From Tsuneonella litorea (GTDB lineage: Bacteria > Pseudomonadota > Alphaproteobacteria > Sphingomonadales > Sphingomonadaceae), in the NCBI RefSeq assembly GCF_025154015.1, contig NZ_JAOAMV010000004.1, positions 62,001 through 126,000 on the forward strand: a DNA stretch of 64,000 bases. The letters run 5' to 3'. Both the position numbers and the translations under genes were made by a program. The notes beneath the pieces were generated by a model. It did not search any database. It was not told the origin of the DNA and was given only the letters and a program-made list of their open reading frames with translations. Position 1 is the stretch's first letter. Each line of letters starts with the position of its first letter. Shown in pieces: positions 51,078-59,937 of the stretch.

Positions 51078-53147
51078 ATGAACGACCTGCGATCGACCTC
51101 TGCATCCGTGCGCCTGCTGGCCGCCGCCTCGGCGTTCGCATTGTCGCTGACGGCAGCGCCGGTCCATGCGCAGGATCCCGGCGCGGATTCGGCCGAGGAC
51201 CAGATCGTCGTCACCGGTCATCCCGCGATCGGCGAGTTCGGCCTCGACATGACAACCCGCGATCTTTCCGTGAAGCCTGGCGACGACTTCGAGATGTACG
51301 CCAGCGGCGCCTGGATCGCACGGACCGAAATTCCTTCCGACCGGGCCTCGACGGGTTCATTCGTCAACCTTGACGAGGACGTGCGGGAACAGGTCCGCGA
51401 GCTGGTTACCGGCAACGCCAGCAGCGGCACCAAGTACGGCCGCGCCTATGCCGCCTATATGGACGAAAAGGCGATCGAGCGCGCCGGGCTCGCTCCGCTG
51501 ATGCGGGACATCACCCGCGTTCGCGCGATTTCGGACAAGTCGCAGTTCGCCCGCTTCATGGGCTCGACCTACGACAAGTTCGGCGCAACGCTGTTCGCCG
51601 GCGAACCTTACGCCGATACCGGAGATCCGACCACGAACGTCCTGTGGTTCGGCCAGTCCGGCCTCGGCCTGCCCGACCGCGATTATTACCTCAAGGCGGA
51701 CTTCGCCAAGCAGCGGGCCGCCTACCAGGCCTATATCGAGCGCACCTTCCGGTCGATCGGGGTGAAGGACCCGGCGATCGCGGCGCAGGACGTGATGGCG
51801 TTCGAGACCTACGTCGCGCAGCTTTCGTGGCCGACTGACGACCGCCGGGACATCGGCAAGATCAACAACCCGATGTCGACCGAACAGCTTGCCGCATATG
51901 CGCCCGGGATCGACTGGGCCGCATACTGGGAGGGTGCGAACGTGCCCCCGCAGAACCGCATGATCGTCAACGAGAACACCGCGGTAAAGGCGCTCGCCGC
52001 GCTCTATGACAGCACCGATCTCGACACGCTCAAGTTGTGGGAGCAGTTCCACGTCGCCAACCAGGCGGCGGCCTTCCTTCCCAAGTCCTTCGTCGATTCC
52101 AAGTTCGCCTTCACCAGCCAGCTGACCGGGGTCACGGAGCAGCGGCCACGGTGGAAGCGCGCGATCGACCACGTCAACGGCGCGATGGGCGAACTCGTCG
52201 GCAAGGCTTACGTCGCGGAGTATTTCCCTCCGATCGCCAAGGAGCGGATGGAAGACCTCGTCAGCAATCTCAAGCTTGCGATGGCGGACCGCATCCGGGC
52301 CAACGAGTGGATGGGTGCCGCCACCAAGCAGGCCGCGCTCGAGAAACTCCAGAAGATGGACGTCATGGTCGGCTATCCCGACAAGTGGCGCGACTTTTCG
52401 GGGCTGGCCGTGGGCGGCTCGCTCTACGACAACGCGGTCGCCGCGACCAAGTTCAACGCCGACTACGCGCTGGACGATCTCGGCAAGCCGGTCGATCGCA
52501 GGAAGTGGGCGATGAACCCGCAGACCGTGAACGCCTACAACGGCGGGCTGGAAAACAAGATGGTGTTCCCCGCCGGCATCCTGCAGCCCCCGTTCTTCGA
52601 TCCCTTCGCTGACGCGGCGGTCAATTATGGCGCGATCGGCGTGGTGATAGGACACGAGATCAGCCATGGTTTCGACGACCAGGGCCGCAAGATCGACGCC
52701 GACGGTGCGGTACGCGATTGGTGGACCGCGGCGGACGCCGCGCGGTTCGAAAGCGAAGCCAAGGTCTTCGGCGACCAGTACGCCAAGTACGAGGCGGCAC
52801 CGGGCGCATTCGTCAATCCCACGCTGACGATGGGCGAGAACATCGCCGACCTGGCCGGAGTGCTCGTGGCCTATGACGCCTATCACAAGTCGCTGGGCGG
52901 CAAGGAAGCGCCCGTCATCGGCGGGCTGACCGGCGACCAGCGGTTCTTCCTCGCTTACGCGCAGGTCTGGCGCGCCAAGATGCGCGAGGATGCGCTGCGC
53001 AATCAGGTCACCACCGACCCGCACAGCCCGACACGCTTCCGCACCATCGGCCCGCTGCGCAACGTCGATGCCTGGTACGCCGCGTTCGACGTGAAGCCGG
53101 GCGATGCCAACTACATTCCGCCCGAGGACCGCGCGCGCATCTGGTAA
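51078..53147 (+). CDS. M13-family metallopeptidase (neprilysin-like)
   Basis: 689 residues from ATG 51078. Signal peptide (LLAAASAFALSLTAAPVHAQ), then the M13 pattern: GLDMTTRDLSVKPGDDFEMY, NAYNGGLENKMVFPAGILQPPFFD, zinc site HEISH (526-530) in IGHEISHGFDDQGRKID, third ligand Glu587 in ENIADLAG, and the C-terminal LRNQVTTDPHSPTRFRTIG and ARIW. It is probably a periplasmic endopeptidase acting on peptides. Confidence 0.95.
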   Translation: MNDLRSTSASVRLLAAASAFALSLTAAPVHAQDPGADSAEDQIVVTGHPAIGEFGLDMTTRDLSVKPGDDFEMYASGAWIARTEIPSDRASTGSFVNLDEDVREQVRELVTGNASSGTKYGRAYAAYMDEKAIERAGLAPLMRDITRVRAISDKSQFARFMGSTYDKFGATLFAGEPYADTGDPTTNVLWFGQSGLGLPDRDYYLKADFAKQRAAYQAYIERTFRSIGVKDPAIAAQDVMAFETYVAQLSWPTDDRRDIGKINNPMSTEQLAAYAPGIDWAAYWEGANVPPQNRMIVNENTAVKALAALYDSTDLDTLKLWEQFHVANQAAAFLPKSFVDSKFAFTSQLTGVTEQRPRWKRAIDHVNGAMGELVGKAYVAEYFPPIAKERMEDLVSNLKLAMADRIRANEWMGAATKQAALEKLQKMDVMVGYPDKWRDFSGLAVGGSLYDNAVAATKFNADYALDDLGKPVDRRKWAMNPQTVNAYNGGLENKMVFPAGILQPPFFDPFADAAVNYGAIGVVIGHEISHGFDDQGRKIDADGAVRDWWTAADAARFESEAKVFGDQYAKYEAAPGAFVNPTLTMGENIADLAGVLVAYDAYHKSLGGKEAPVIGGLTGDQRFFLAYAQVWRAKMREDALRNQVTTDPHSPTRFRTIGPLRNVDAWYAAFDVKPGDANYIPPEDRARIW

Positions 53148-53196
53148 CAAGTATCAAGTCGGGACCCATCGCTCGGGCCGGGCGTTTTTCGACCCC

Positions 53197-53883
53197 ATGC
53201 CCGATTCCATCCCAACGCCGACCCGTCCCGCCGATACCGAAGCGGATTTCCGCCGGAAGATAGAAGACGCCGCGTTCCCCTGCGTCGGCGCCAAATCGGC
53301 GCTGGCGCGGGACACGATGCGCTTCGTCCACGCGCGCGACATCACCAGCGGATGGAACGACCTCCAGATCACCCACGACCTGCTTGAATGGTCGTGGCGC
53401 TACAAGGACGAGCGCGAGGGGCTGCGCAGCTTCGTGGTGATCTTCGACCGGCCGGTCGACCTCGACGAAAAGGCGTTCGAGGCGGCCATGTGGCAACGCC
53501 TGCAGTCGATCGCCGACAAGGATCACTGGCTCGGCCAGAAGCCCGATCCGCGGGTGAGCGGCGATCCCGAGGACCCGCACTTCTCGCTGAGCTTCGGGGG
53601 CGAAGCCTATTTCGTCGTCGGCCTCCATCCCGCTGCCTCGCGTCCGGCGCGGCGGTTCGAGAGGCCCGCGATGGTGTTCAACCTGCACGACCAGTTCGAA
53701 CGGCTCCGCGCGAATGGGCGCTACGAGCGGATGCGCGAGAAGATCATCGAACGCGACATAGCTCTCGCGGGCACGCCGAACCCGATGCTGGAACGGCACG
53801 GCGAAGCGAGTGCGGCGCGTCAGTTCAGTGGCCGTGCGGTCGACGAAGACTGGAGCTGTCCGTTCCAAGACCCGCGTGCATGA
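53197..53883 (+). CDS. YqcI/YcgG family protein (GntA-like heme N-hydroxylase family)
   Basis: 228 residues from ATG 53197. The YqcI/YcgG pattern is clear: FPCVGAKSALARDTMRF near the N terminus, LQITHDLLEWSWRYKDER, FSLSFGGEAYFVVGLHPAASRPARRF, MVFNLHDQFERLRANGRYERMREKIIERD and NPMLERHGEASAARQFSGR. The family includes GntA, a heme-dependent enzyme that N-hydroxylates a guanidino group in guanitoxin synthesis; whether this one has that activity is inference. Its stop overlaps the start of the DUF1989 gene by four bases (ATGA), which suggests a shared pathway. Confidence 0.85.
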   Translation: MPDSIPTPTRPADTEADFRRKIEDAAFPCVGAKSALARDTMRFVHARDITSGWNDLQITHDLLEWSWRYKDEREGLRSFVVIFDRPVDLDEKAFEAAMWQRLQSIADKDHWLGQKPDPRVSGDPEDPHFSLSFGGEAYFVVGLHPAASRPARRFERPAMVFNLHDQFERLRANGRYERMREKIIERDIALAGTPNPMLERHGEASAARQFSGRAVDEDWSCPFQDPRA

Positions 53884-54461
53884 AAACCCAGCGCATCGCC
53901 CCTCGTTCGGGCGTCGCCTTCGAGCTTTCGAAGGGACAGGCGCTCACAGTGATCGACCCGCAGGGAACCCAGGTGGCCGATCTGCTGGCCTATTCGCGCG
54001 GCGACGTACGCGAGGTCATCTCGAACGGCCGCACCTTCGACTACGAGGAGACGATCGCGCTCACCACGGGCAACCGGCTGTGGTCGAACCGGTCGAACCC
54101 GCTGCTGGCCATCGAGGAGGACACCGTCGGACGCCACGACTTCCTGCTCACCCCGTGCAGCGAGGCGACTTTCCGCCGGTTTTATCCCGACAAGGCGGTT
54201 CACCCGGGCTGCTTCGGCAATCTCGCCCAGGCGCTTGGCCCCTGGGGGATCGAGCCCGACGCCATCCCGTGCGCGTTCAACGTCTTCATGAACGTGCCGG
54301 TCGCACCCGACGGTTCGCTGCGCGTCGATCCGCCTACAAGCAGGCCGGGCGACTTCATCCGCCTGCGCGCCCTTGCCGACCTCGTGATCGGGCTCACGGC
54401 CTGTTCGGCCTACGCCTCGAACGGGGGCAGCTTCAAGCCGATCGACTACCGTATAGAGTGA
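53880..54461 (+). CDS. DUF1989 protein (urea-carboxylase-associated / carboxyguanidine-deiminase family)
   Basis: 193 residues, ATG overlapping the previous stop. DUF1989 marks: GVAFELSKGQALTVIDPQGTQVADLLAYS, ISNGRTFDYEETIALTTGNRLWSN, HPGCFGNLAQALGPWGIEP, CAFNVFMNVPVAPDGSLRVDPPTS and LIVGLTACSAYASN-type ending (LVIGLTACSAYASNGG). Some DUF1989 proteins are subunits of carboxyguanidine deiminase in guanidine breakdown; others have no assigned activity. No guanidine carboxylase is in the window. The thpR start follows 4 bp later. Confidence 0.85.
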   Translation: MKTQRIAPRSGVAFELSKGQALTVIDPQGTQVADLLAYSRGDVREVISNGRTFDYEETIALTTGNRLWSNRSNPLLAIEEDTVGRHDFLLTPCSEATFRRFYPDKAVHPGCFGNLAQALGPWGIEPDAIPCAFNVFMNVPVAPDGSLRVDPPTSRPGDFIRLRALADLVIGLTACSAYASNGGSFKPIDYRIE

Positions 54462-54465
54462 TCCC

Positions 54466-55011
54466 GTGACCCGCCTGTTCGTCGCCCTCCGCCCCCCGCC
54501 ACCGGTGCGCGCGGCCCTTCTCGCGGCCCAAGGCGGTGTCGAGCGCGCGCGTTGGCAGTCGGACGAGCAGCTGCACCTGACACTGCGCTTCGTCGGAGAA
54601 GTCGATCGCCGCACGGCCGAGGACCTCGTTACGGCACTGGACGGCGTTTCTGCGCCGTCGTTCACCCTGGAGGTGCGCGGTGTCGGCCATTTCGAGAAAA
54701 AGGGCCGCGCGAGTGCGCTGTGGGCGGCGGTCGCCCCGAACCCCGCGCTCGAAGTCCTCGAGCGCCGCGTCGAGCGCGCCTGCCGCGCCGCCGGCATCGC
54801 GCCGGAAACCCGCCGGTTCATTCCCCATGTCACCCTGGCCCGTCTTGGCGGCGGAGCTGTTGGCGCCGGCGACTGGCTTTCCGCGAATGGCAGCCTTGTC
54901 GCGCCGGCGTGGCCCGTCGCAGCCTTCCGGCTCTACGAAAGCCGCATGGGCCGCGGAGGATCGGCTTACCTGCCCTTGGCCGAGTGGACGCTCGATCCTG
55001 CAAACGGCTGA
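54466..55011 (+). CDS. thpR: RNA 2',3'-cyclic phosphodiesterase (LigT/ThpR)
   Basis: 181 residues from GTG 54466. A 2H phosphoesterase with both HxTx motifs: HLTLRFVGEVDR and HVTLARLGG. N terminus TRLFVALRPPPPVRAALLAAQ and C-terminal LYESRMGRGGSAYLPLAEW match the family. The family opens 2',3'-cyclic phosphates on RNA ends and can join or unjoin 2'-5' bonds in vitro. It begins 4 bp after the DUF1989 stop, but this may only be co-transcription. Confidence 0.88.
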   Translation: MTRLFVALRPPPPVRAALLAAQGGVERARWQSDEQLHLTLRFVGEVDRRTAEDLVTALDGVSAPSFTLEVRGVGHFEKKGRASALWAAVAPNPALEVLERRVERACRAAGIAPETRRFIPHVTLARLGGGAVGAGDWLSANGSLVAPAWPVAAFRLYESRMGRGGSAYLPLAEWTLDPANG

Positions 55012-55129
55012 CACGGATCGACGAACGGCGCACAATGCGGTTGCACCAGCAACCATTCATCGTCTCAAGCGTAAGTCTTCCGCGACCCGCCGGACGGCGG
55101 GCGACCAATTCGAGCCTTTGGGGACCGCA

Positions 55130-57310
55130 ATGACCACCCGTTTCATCGTCGCCGCCGCCCTGGCGGGGACCTCGCTTGCCGGATGCACCACCATGACCGC
55201 CGAGACCGCCGAACGCCCCGCCGCCGTCGCGATCCCGCAGGCCACCGGCTATTTCGCGCAGCCGAGCACCCTGCCCCTTCACGCGCCGGACTTCACGAAA
55301 ATCTCCGACGCCGATTTCGCACCCGCGTTCGAGCAGGCGATGGCGATCCAGCGCGCCGAAGTGGCCGCGATCGTAGCCAACCCCGACGCGCCGACCTTCG
55401 CGAACACGATCGTCGCGCTCGAGGACACGGGCAAGATGCTCGGCCGCGTCGAGAGCGTGTTCGGTTCGCTGACCGGCGCGAACACCAACCCCACGCTCGA
55501 CGCGATCGACGCTGCGATCAGCCCGAAGCTGACCGCACATTACGATGCGATCAGCCTCGATCCCGGCCTCTTCGCCCGCGTGAAAGCGGTCTACGACAAC
55601 CGTGCCGCGATGAGCATGACGCCCGAAGACGCGAAGCTGCTCGAGGACACCTATGACAGGATGGTCCACGCGGGCGCCGAACTCACTCCCGCGCAGAAGG
55701 AAGCCGTCAAGGCGATCAACGCGCGCCTGTCGGCGGTGACCACCGAATTCGGGCAGAAGCTGACTGACGCGACCAAGGCGAACGCGCTGGTCGTTGCAGA
55801 CAAGGCCAGGCTGGCCGGGCTGCCGGAGGCCGAAATCGCCGCCGCCGCCAAGCTCGCCGCCGAGCGGGGCCAGGACGGCAGCTACGCGATCGCGCTCCAG
55901 AACACGACGCAGCAGCCCCCGCTCGCCTCGCTCAAGGATCGCGCGACCCGCGAGGCCCTGTTCGAGAAGAGCTGGAACCGCGCCCAGCGGGGCAATGCCA
56001 ATGACACCCGTGCGCTGATCGCCGAGATCGTCAACCTGCGCGCGAAGAAGGCCGCGCTGTTCGGGGCGCCCGACTGGGCGACCTACCAGATGTGGGACCG
56101 GATGGCGAAGAACCCGAAGACAGCGCTCGGCTTCATGGAACAGATGGTGCCCGCGCTCGAGGCGACGCAGCGCGCCGATGCGGCCGCGCTCAACGCCGAG
56201 ATCAAGGCGAGCGGCAAGGACTTCACGGTCCAGCCGTGGGACTGGCAGATGTACGCCAACCAGCTGAAGGCCAAGAAGTTCGATCTCGATGAAGACGCGG
56301 TAAAGCCCTATTTCGAGGTGAACCGCGTGCTCGAGGACGGCGTCTTCTTCATGGCGAACAAGCTGTACGGCCTGTCGTTCAAGAAGCGCGACGACCTGCC
56401 GGTCTACCACCCGGATGTGACCGTGTACGACGTGATCGACCGCGACGGCAGCCAGCTCGGCCTGTTCTACTTCGATCCCTTCCAGCGCGACAACAAGCGC
56501 GGGGGTGCGTGGATGAGCTACTTCGTCAAGCCGTCGCAGCGCGATGGGAAGATGCCGGTCGTCTACAACGTCCTCAACATTCCCAAGGCGCCGGCGGGCG
56601 AACCGCAACTCGTCAGTTTCGACAACGTCGAGACGATGTTCCACGAATTCGGCCACGCGGTGCATGGCCTGTTCGCCGACCAGCAGTACGGTTCGCTGTC
56701 CGGCACCAGCGTCGCCCGCGACTTCGTCGAGTTCCCCAGCCAGGTGCACGAGATCTGGGCAAGCTATCCCGAGGTGCTCGCCAACTACGCCAAGCACTAC
56801 CAGACCGGTGAGCCGATCCCGCAGGAGCTGATCGCCAAGATCCAGGCGGCGGCGAAGTTCGACCAGGGATACCAGTTCGGCGAGGTGGTCGAGGCTGCGC
56901 TGCTCGACATGAAGTGGCACGCGCTCTCGCCCGCCGAGGCCGCGGCGATCGATACGCCCGAAAAGGTCACCGCATTCGAAGACAAGGCGCTCAAGGAACT
57001 GGGGCTTGCCGTCGATCTCGTCCCGCCGCGCTACCGGACGAGCTATTTCCGGCACATCTTCTCGGACCCGGCGGGATACTCGGCGGGCTACTACAGCTAC
57101 CTATGGACCGAGATGCTCGATCGTGCGAGCCGCCAGTGGTTCCTCGACAACGGGGGCCTGACCCGCGCCAACGGCGACCATTTCCGCGCCACCGTTCTCA
57201 GCCGCGGGGGAACCCAGGACTACTTCGAAATGTACAAGGCCTTCACCGGCCGCGAGCCGGACGTGAAGCCGATGCTCGAGGCGCGCGGGCTTGTGGCCGA
57301 CACGAAGTAA
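55130..57310 (+). CDS. M3-family peptidyl-dipeptidase (Dcp-like) lipoprotein
   Basis: 726 residues from ATG 55130. Lipoprotein signal with Cys19 (AALAGTSLAGC). The M3 pattern is complete: GAPDWATYQMWDRMAKNPKTA, KRGGAWMSYF, MFHEFGHAVHGLFADQQYGSLSGTSVARDFVEFPSQ with HEFGH at 505-509 and the third ligand Glu in the FVEFPSQ helix, then YGSYLW-like YYSYLWTEMLDRAS and GGTQDYFEMYKAF. It removes C-terminal dipeptides from oligopeptides in the periplasm. A GC-rich hairpin with one bulge follows the stop. Confidence 0.95.
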   Translation: MTTRFIVAAALAGTSLAGCTTMTAETAERPAAVAIPQATGYFAQPSTLPLHAPDFTKISDADFAPAFEQAMAIQRAEVAAIVANPDAPTFANTIVALEDTGKMLGRVESVFGSLTGANTNPTLDAIDAAISPKLTAHYDAISLDPGLFARVKAVYDNRAAMSMTPEDAKLLEDTYDRMVHAGAELTPAQKEAVKAINARLSAVTTEFGQKLTDATKANALVVADKARLAGLPEAEIAAAAKLAAERGQDGSYAIALQNTTQQPPLASLKDRATREALFEKSWNRAQRGNANDTRALIAEIVNLRAKKAALFGAPDWATYQMWDRMAKNPKTALGFMEQMVPALEATQRADAAALNAEIKASGKDFTVQPWDWQMYANQLKAKKFDLDEDAVKPYFEVNRVLEDGVFFMANKLYGLSFKKRDDLPVYHPDVTVYDVIDRDGSQLGLFYFDPFQRDNKRGGAWMSYFVKPSQRDGKMPVVYNVLNIPKAPAGEPQLVSFDNVETMFHEFGHAVHGLFADQQYGSLSGTSVARDFVEFPSQVHEIWASYPEVLANYAKHYQTGEPIPQELIAKIQAAAKFDQGYQFGEVVEAALLDMKWHALSPAEAAAIDTPEKVTAFEDKALKELGLAVDLVPPRYRTSYFRHIFSDPAGYSAGYYSYLWTEMLDRASRQWFLDNGGLTRANGDHFRATVLSRGGTQDYFEMYKAFTGREPDVKPMLEARGLVADTK

Positions 57311-57452
57311 CCCACGGCCGCAGGGGGCGGATGGCATCGCCGTCCGTCCCCGCACACCGCCGTCACAGGGCGTTTCGTCACCCGGACGAGTCGTGGACCG
57401 GCTCCGCTCTCCAACCGTTGGTTGAAGTGAGGGGGGAGTAAGGAGGCACGCC

Positions 57453-58262
57453 TTGACCGCCCATTCCCAGCTGGCCGAATCCCCCGCGCCCCCACGACGC
57501 CGCGACCCGGTGCGGCGCGTGCTGGCCCGGATGCGGGAGCGACGGCGGAACGAACTCGAACGGCGCCGTCGGCGCCGGTACCGGCCCCGCCCCCCACGGC
57601 GGTCGTCGCTTCAGGGACGGATGCGCAAGCGCAAGGCGGCGCTCGCGCTGTCGGCCGGAGTCATGGGCGTATCGACCGCTGCAATCGGATCGATCGCGAC
57701 CGAACCGGCGGTCGCGTCCATGCAGGCCGACACGCCGCTTGCCCGAATGCCCGCGAGCGAGTTGCGCACCAGCCAGCAATTCAAGGAAGCGTTGATCCAG
57801 GAGGAAGGCGTCCGCGACGTCGTCTATCGGGACGTCGCCGGATACCCGACCGTCGGGGTGGGCCATCTCGTAAGGGCTTCCGACGGGCTCAGCGTGGGGG
57901 ATCGGGTCAGCTACGACCGCATCCTCGATTTCCTCGAACAGGACGTGGCCGAGGCGGAAGCCGCGGTCGTCCGCGTGGTCGGTGACCTGCCCCTGTTCCA
58001 GCACGAATTCGATGCGCTTGTCGACCTCGTCTACAATGTCGGCGAGGGCAACCTTTCTGCCCGCGAGAGTCCCGGCCTGGCCCGGGCCATCGCCTTGCGC
58101 GACTATGAAGGGATCGCGAGCGAACTCGATTACCGTTACGCCGGCGGGGACCTGGCGCGCGGGCTCGCCTACCGCAGCGAGCGGCGCACGCAGATGTTCC
58201 TGAATGCGGCCTACGACGATCCCCGCGAGGCGTCCGGTCCGGCGGCGACCGGCAGGGCCTGA
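57453..58262 (+). CDS. GH24 (T4-type) lysozyme with arginine-rich N terminus
   Basis: 269 residues from TTG 57453, whose perfect AAGGAGG (57440-57446) decides the start. Residues 14-60 are extremely basic (for example RRNELERRRRRRYRPRPPRR), followed by a membrane or signal-anchor helix (AALALSAGVMGVSTAAIG, 62-79). The GH24 domain has the T4-lysozyme triad spacing Glu118-Asp127-Thr133 in EEGVRDVVYRDVAGYPTVGVGH, then LVDLVYNVGEGN. It should cut peptidoglycan in the periplasm; no holin or spanin is near, so it is not an obvious phage gene. Its 3' end overlaps the ABC ATPase gene on the other strand by 52 bp. Confidence 0.85.
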   Translation: MTAHSQLAESPAPPRRRDPVRRVLARMRERRRNELERRRRRRYRPRPPRRSSLQGRMRKRKAALALSAGVMGVSTAAIGSIATEPAVASMQADTPLARMPASELRTSQQFKEALIQEEGVRDVVYRDVAGYPTVGVGHLVRASDGLSVGDRVSYDRILDFLEQDVAEAEAAVVRVVGDLPLFQHEFDALVDLVYNVGEGNLSARESPGLARAIALRDYEGIASELDYRYAGGDLARGLAYRSERRTQMFLNAAYDDPREASGPAATGRA

Positions 58263-58987
58263 TCGGCGACGAGCGCGCGCGCGCCCGGCTCGCCCAGCCA
58301 ACGCGCGCCTATCCCCCACACGCGCGTAACGATCGCGTCCGACAGCGCGTCGTCGGGGATGCCATCGGTCATCTTGCGCCCGCTCTCGAGCACGATCACC
58401 CGGTCGGCGTGATTCATCGCCAGCGCGAGGTCGTGGAGGACCAGCACCACCCCACGTCCGGATTCGGCTGCGCCGCGCAGGTAGGCAAGCAGGCGAAGCT
58501 GGTGCGCGAGGTCGAGCGCGGCGAGCGGCTCGTCAGCCAGGATCCAGCGCGGGCTTCCGGCTAGGACCCGCGCCAGCAGCGCACGCGCGCGCTCGCCGCC
58601 CGAGAGCCGGGAAACGGGCCGGTCCGCAAGGGCGTCAAGATCGAGCGCCGCGAGGGCTGCGGCGACGTGGGCCTCGCCCCGGTCGCGGTGCGGCAGCCGC
58701 CCAAGCGCGACGAGGCGCCGCACGGCGAGGTCCCATGCCACTGCGCCGTCCTGCGGCAGGTAGCCGATCGCCTGCGCGCGCCTTTGCGGATGGAGCCCGA
58801 CAAGATCGCACCCGTCGAGCGTGACCGACCCGCAATCGGGCGCGAGCAGTCCGGCGAGACACTGGAGCAGGCTCGACTTGCCCGCCCCGTTCGGCCCGCA
58901 GATCGCCGTGATCCGGCCAGGTTCGAGCGTTGCGGAAACGTTCGCGAGGCGCCCCCGAAGGGTGAGATCGCGCGCCGCGAGCGTCAT
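58211..58987 (-). CDS. btuD: B12/siderophore ABC transporter ATP-binding protein (BtuD-like)
   Basis: 258 residues. Walker A GPNGAGKSSLL, Q-loop YLPQDGAVAWDLAVRRLVALG, signature RLSGGERARALLARVL, Walker B WILADEPLAALDLAHQ and the switch His in LVLHDLALA. It powers the permease encoded upstream, whose stop overlaps its start by four bases (ATGA). Position in a riboswitch-led operon points to cobalamin. Confidence 0.9.
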   Translation of the reverse strand: MTLAARDLTLRGRLANVSATLEPGRITAICGPNGAGKSSLLQCLAGLLAPDCGSVTLDGCDLVGLHPQRRAQAIGYLPQDGAVAWDLAVRRLVALGRLPHRDRGEAHVAAALAALDLDALADRPVSRLSGGERARALLARVLAGSPRWILADEPLAALDLAHQLRLLAYLRGAAESGRGVVLVLHDLALAMNHADRVIVLESGRKMTDGIPDDALSDAIVTRVWGIGARWLGEPGARALVADQALPVAAGPDASRGSS

Positions 58988-59937
58988 GCCAGCCCTCGCC
59001 GCATCCGCAGCAGCAGCCAGAGGAAGAACGGTGCGCCGATCAGGCTCAGCGCGATCCCGAGCCGCAGTTCGGTCACCAGCGGCAGGACGCGGCACGCGCT
59101 GTCGGCCACCAGCACCAGCAGCGCACCCGCGAGCGCGCTCGGCAGGAGCAGCTGCGAGGGGCTGCGGTCGGTGAACGGGCGAACGAGGTGCGGGACGATC
59201 AGGCCGACGAAACCGACGATACCGGCGACCGCGACCCCGCTTCCCACCGTCAGCCCGACCCCCGCGATCAGCCAGGTCTGCAACCGGCGCGGCTCCATGC
59301 CCAGGCTGCGCGCGGCGGCATCTCCCAGCACCAGGGCGTCGAGATCGCGTCCCGCGACGAACAGGCAGGCGATCCCGGCCATCGTCAGCGGGGCGGCAAG
59401 CCATACGTCGGCCCACGACCTGTCGGTCAGCGCTCCCATCAGCCAGGTGACGATTTCGCTCATCGCGAAGGCGTTGGGCGCGAGGCTGATCGCAAGGCTG
59501 GTCAGCGCGCCCGCGAGGCTGGCGATCATCATCCCCGCAAGGGTGAACAGCGCGATGCCGCCGGTGCGTCCCGCGATCGCGGCGAGCAGCGCCATCGCGC
59601 CCGCCGCGCCGAGCAGGGCGAACAGCGGCAGCAGGATCGGCGAGGCCGCGTAGCCGAGCCACAGGCTCGCCACCGCGCCGAGCGCGGCACCCGGCGCGAT
59701 GCCGAACAGGCCCGGGTCGGCGAGGGGGTTGCGCAGGTAGCCCTGCATCGCCGCACCGCTCGCGCCCAGCCCCGCCCCGATCACCAGCGCGAGGACCGTG
59801 CGCGGCAGGCGCAGTTCGGCGAGGATCACCGCGGCGTTGGGCGTGGATGCCGGGTCGATCCACACCCGTCCGGCGAGCAGCGACAGCGGCACCGCCAGGG
59901 CGACGAGGACAAGCAGCAGCGGGACCGGGCGGGTCAC
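58984..59937 (-). CDS. btuC: cobalamin ABC transporter permease (FecCD/BtuC-like)
   Basis: 317 residues from GTG 59937, which overlaps the upstream stop (GTGA). About ten hydrophobic helices; FecCD-family motifs LRLPRTVLALVIGAGLGASGAAMQGYLRNPLADPGLFGI, SEIVTWLMGALTD, LGMEPRRLQ, VGFVGLIVPHLVRPFTD. A longer reading from 60000 lies inside the binding-protein gene and was rejected. Confidence 0.93.
   Translation of the reverse strand: MTRPVPLLLVLVALAVPLSLLAGRVWIDPASTPNAAVILAELRLPRTVLALVIGAGLGASGAAMQGYLRNPLADPGLFGIAPGAALGAVASLWLGYAASPILLPLFALLGAAGAMALLAAIAGRTGGIALFTLAGMMIASLAGALTSLAISLAPNAFAMSEIVTWLMGALTDRSWADVWLAAPLTMAGIACLFVAGRDLDALVLGDAAARSLGMEPRRLQTWLIAGVGLTVGSGVAVAGIVGFVGLIVPHLVRPFTDRSPSQLLLPSALAGALLVLVADSACRVLPLVTELRLGIALSLIGAPFFLWLLLRMRRGLA

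Noticed and set aside
54830-57055. Long minus-strand frame opposite the M3 peptidase
   Set aside because: Shadow of the peptidase; no start site or domain.
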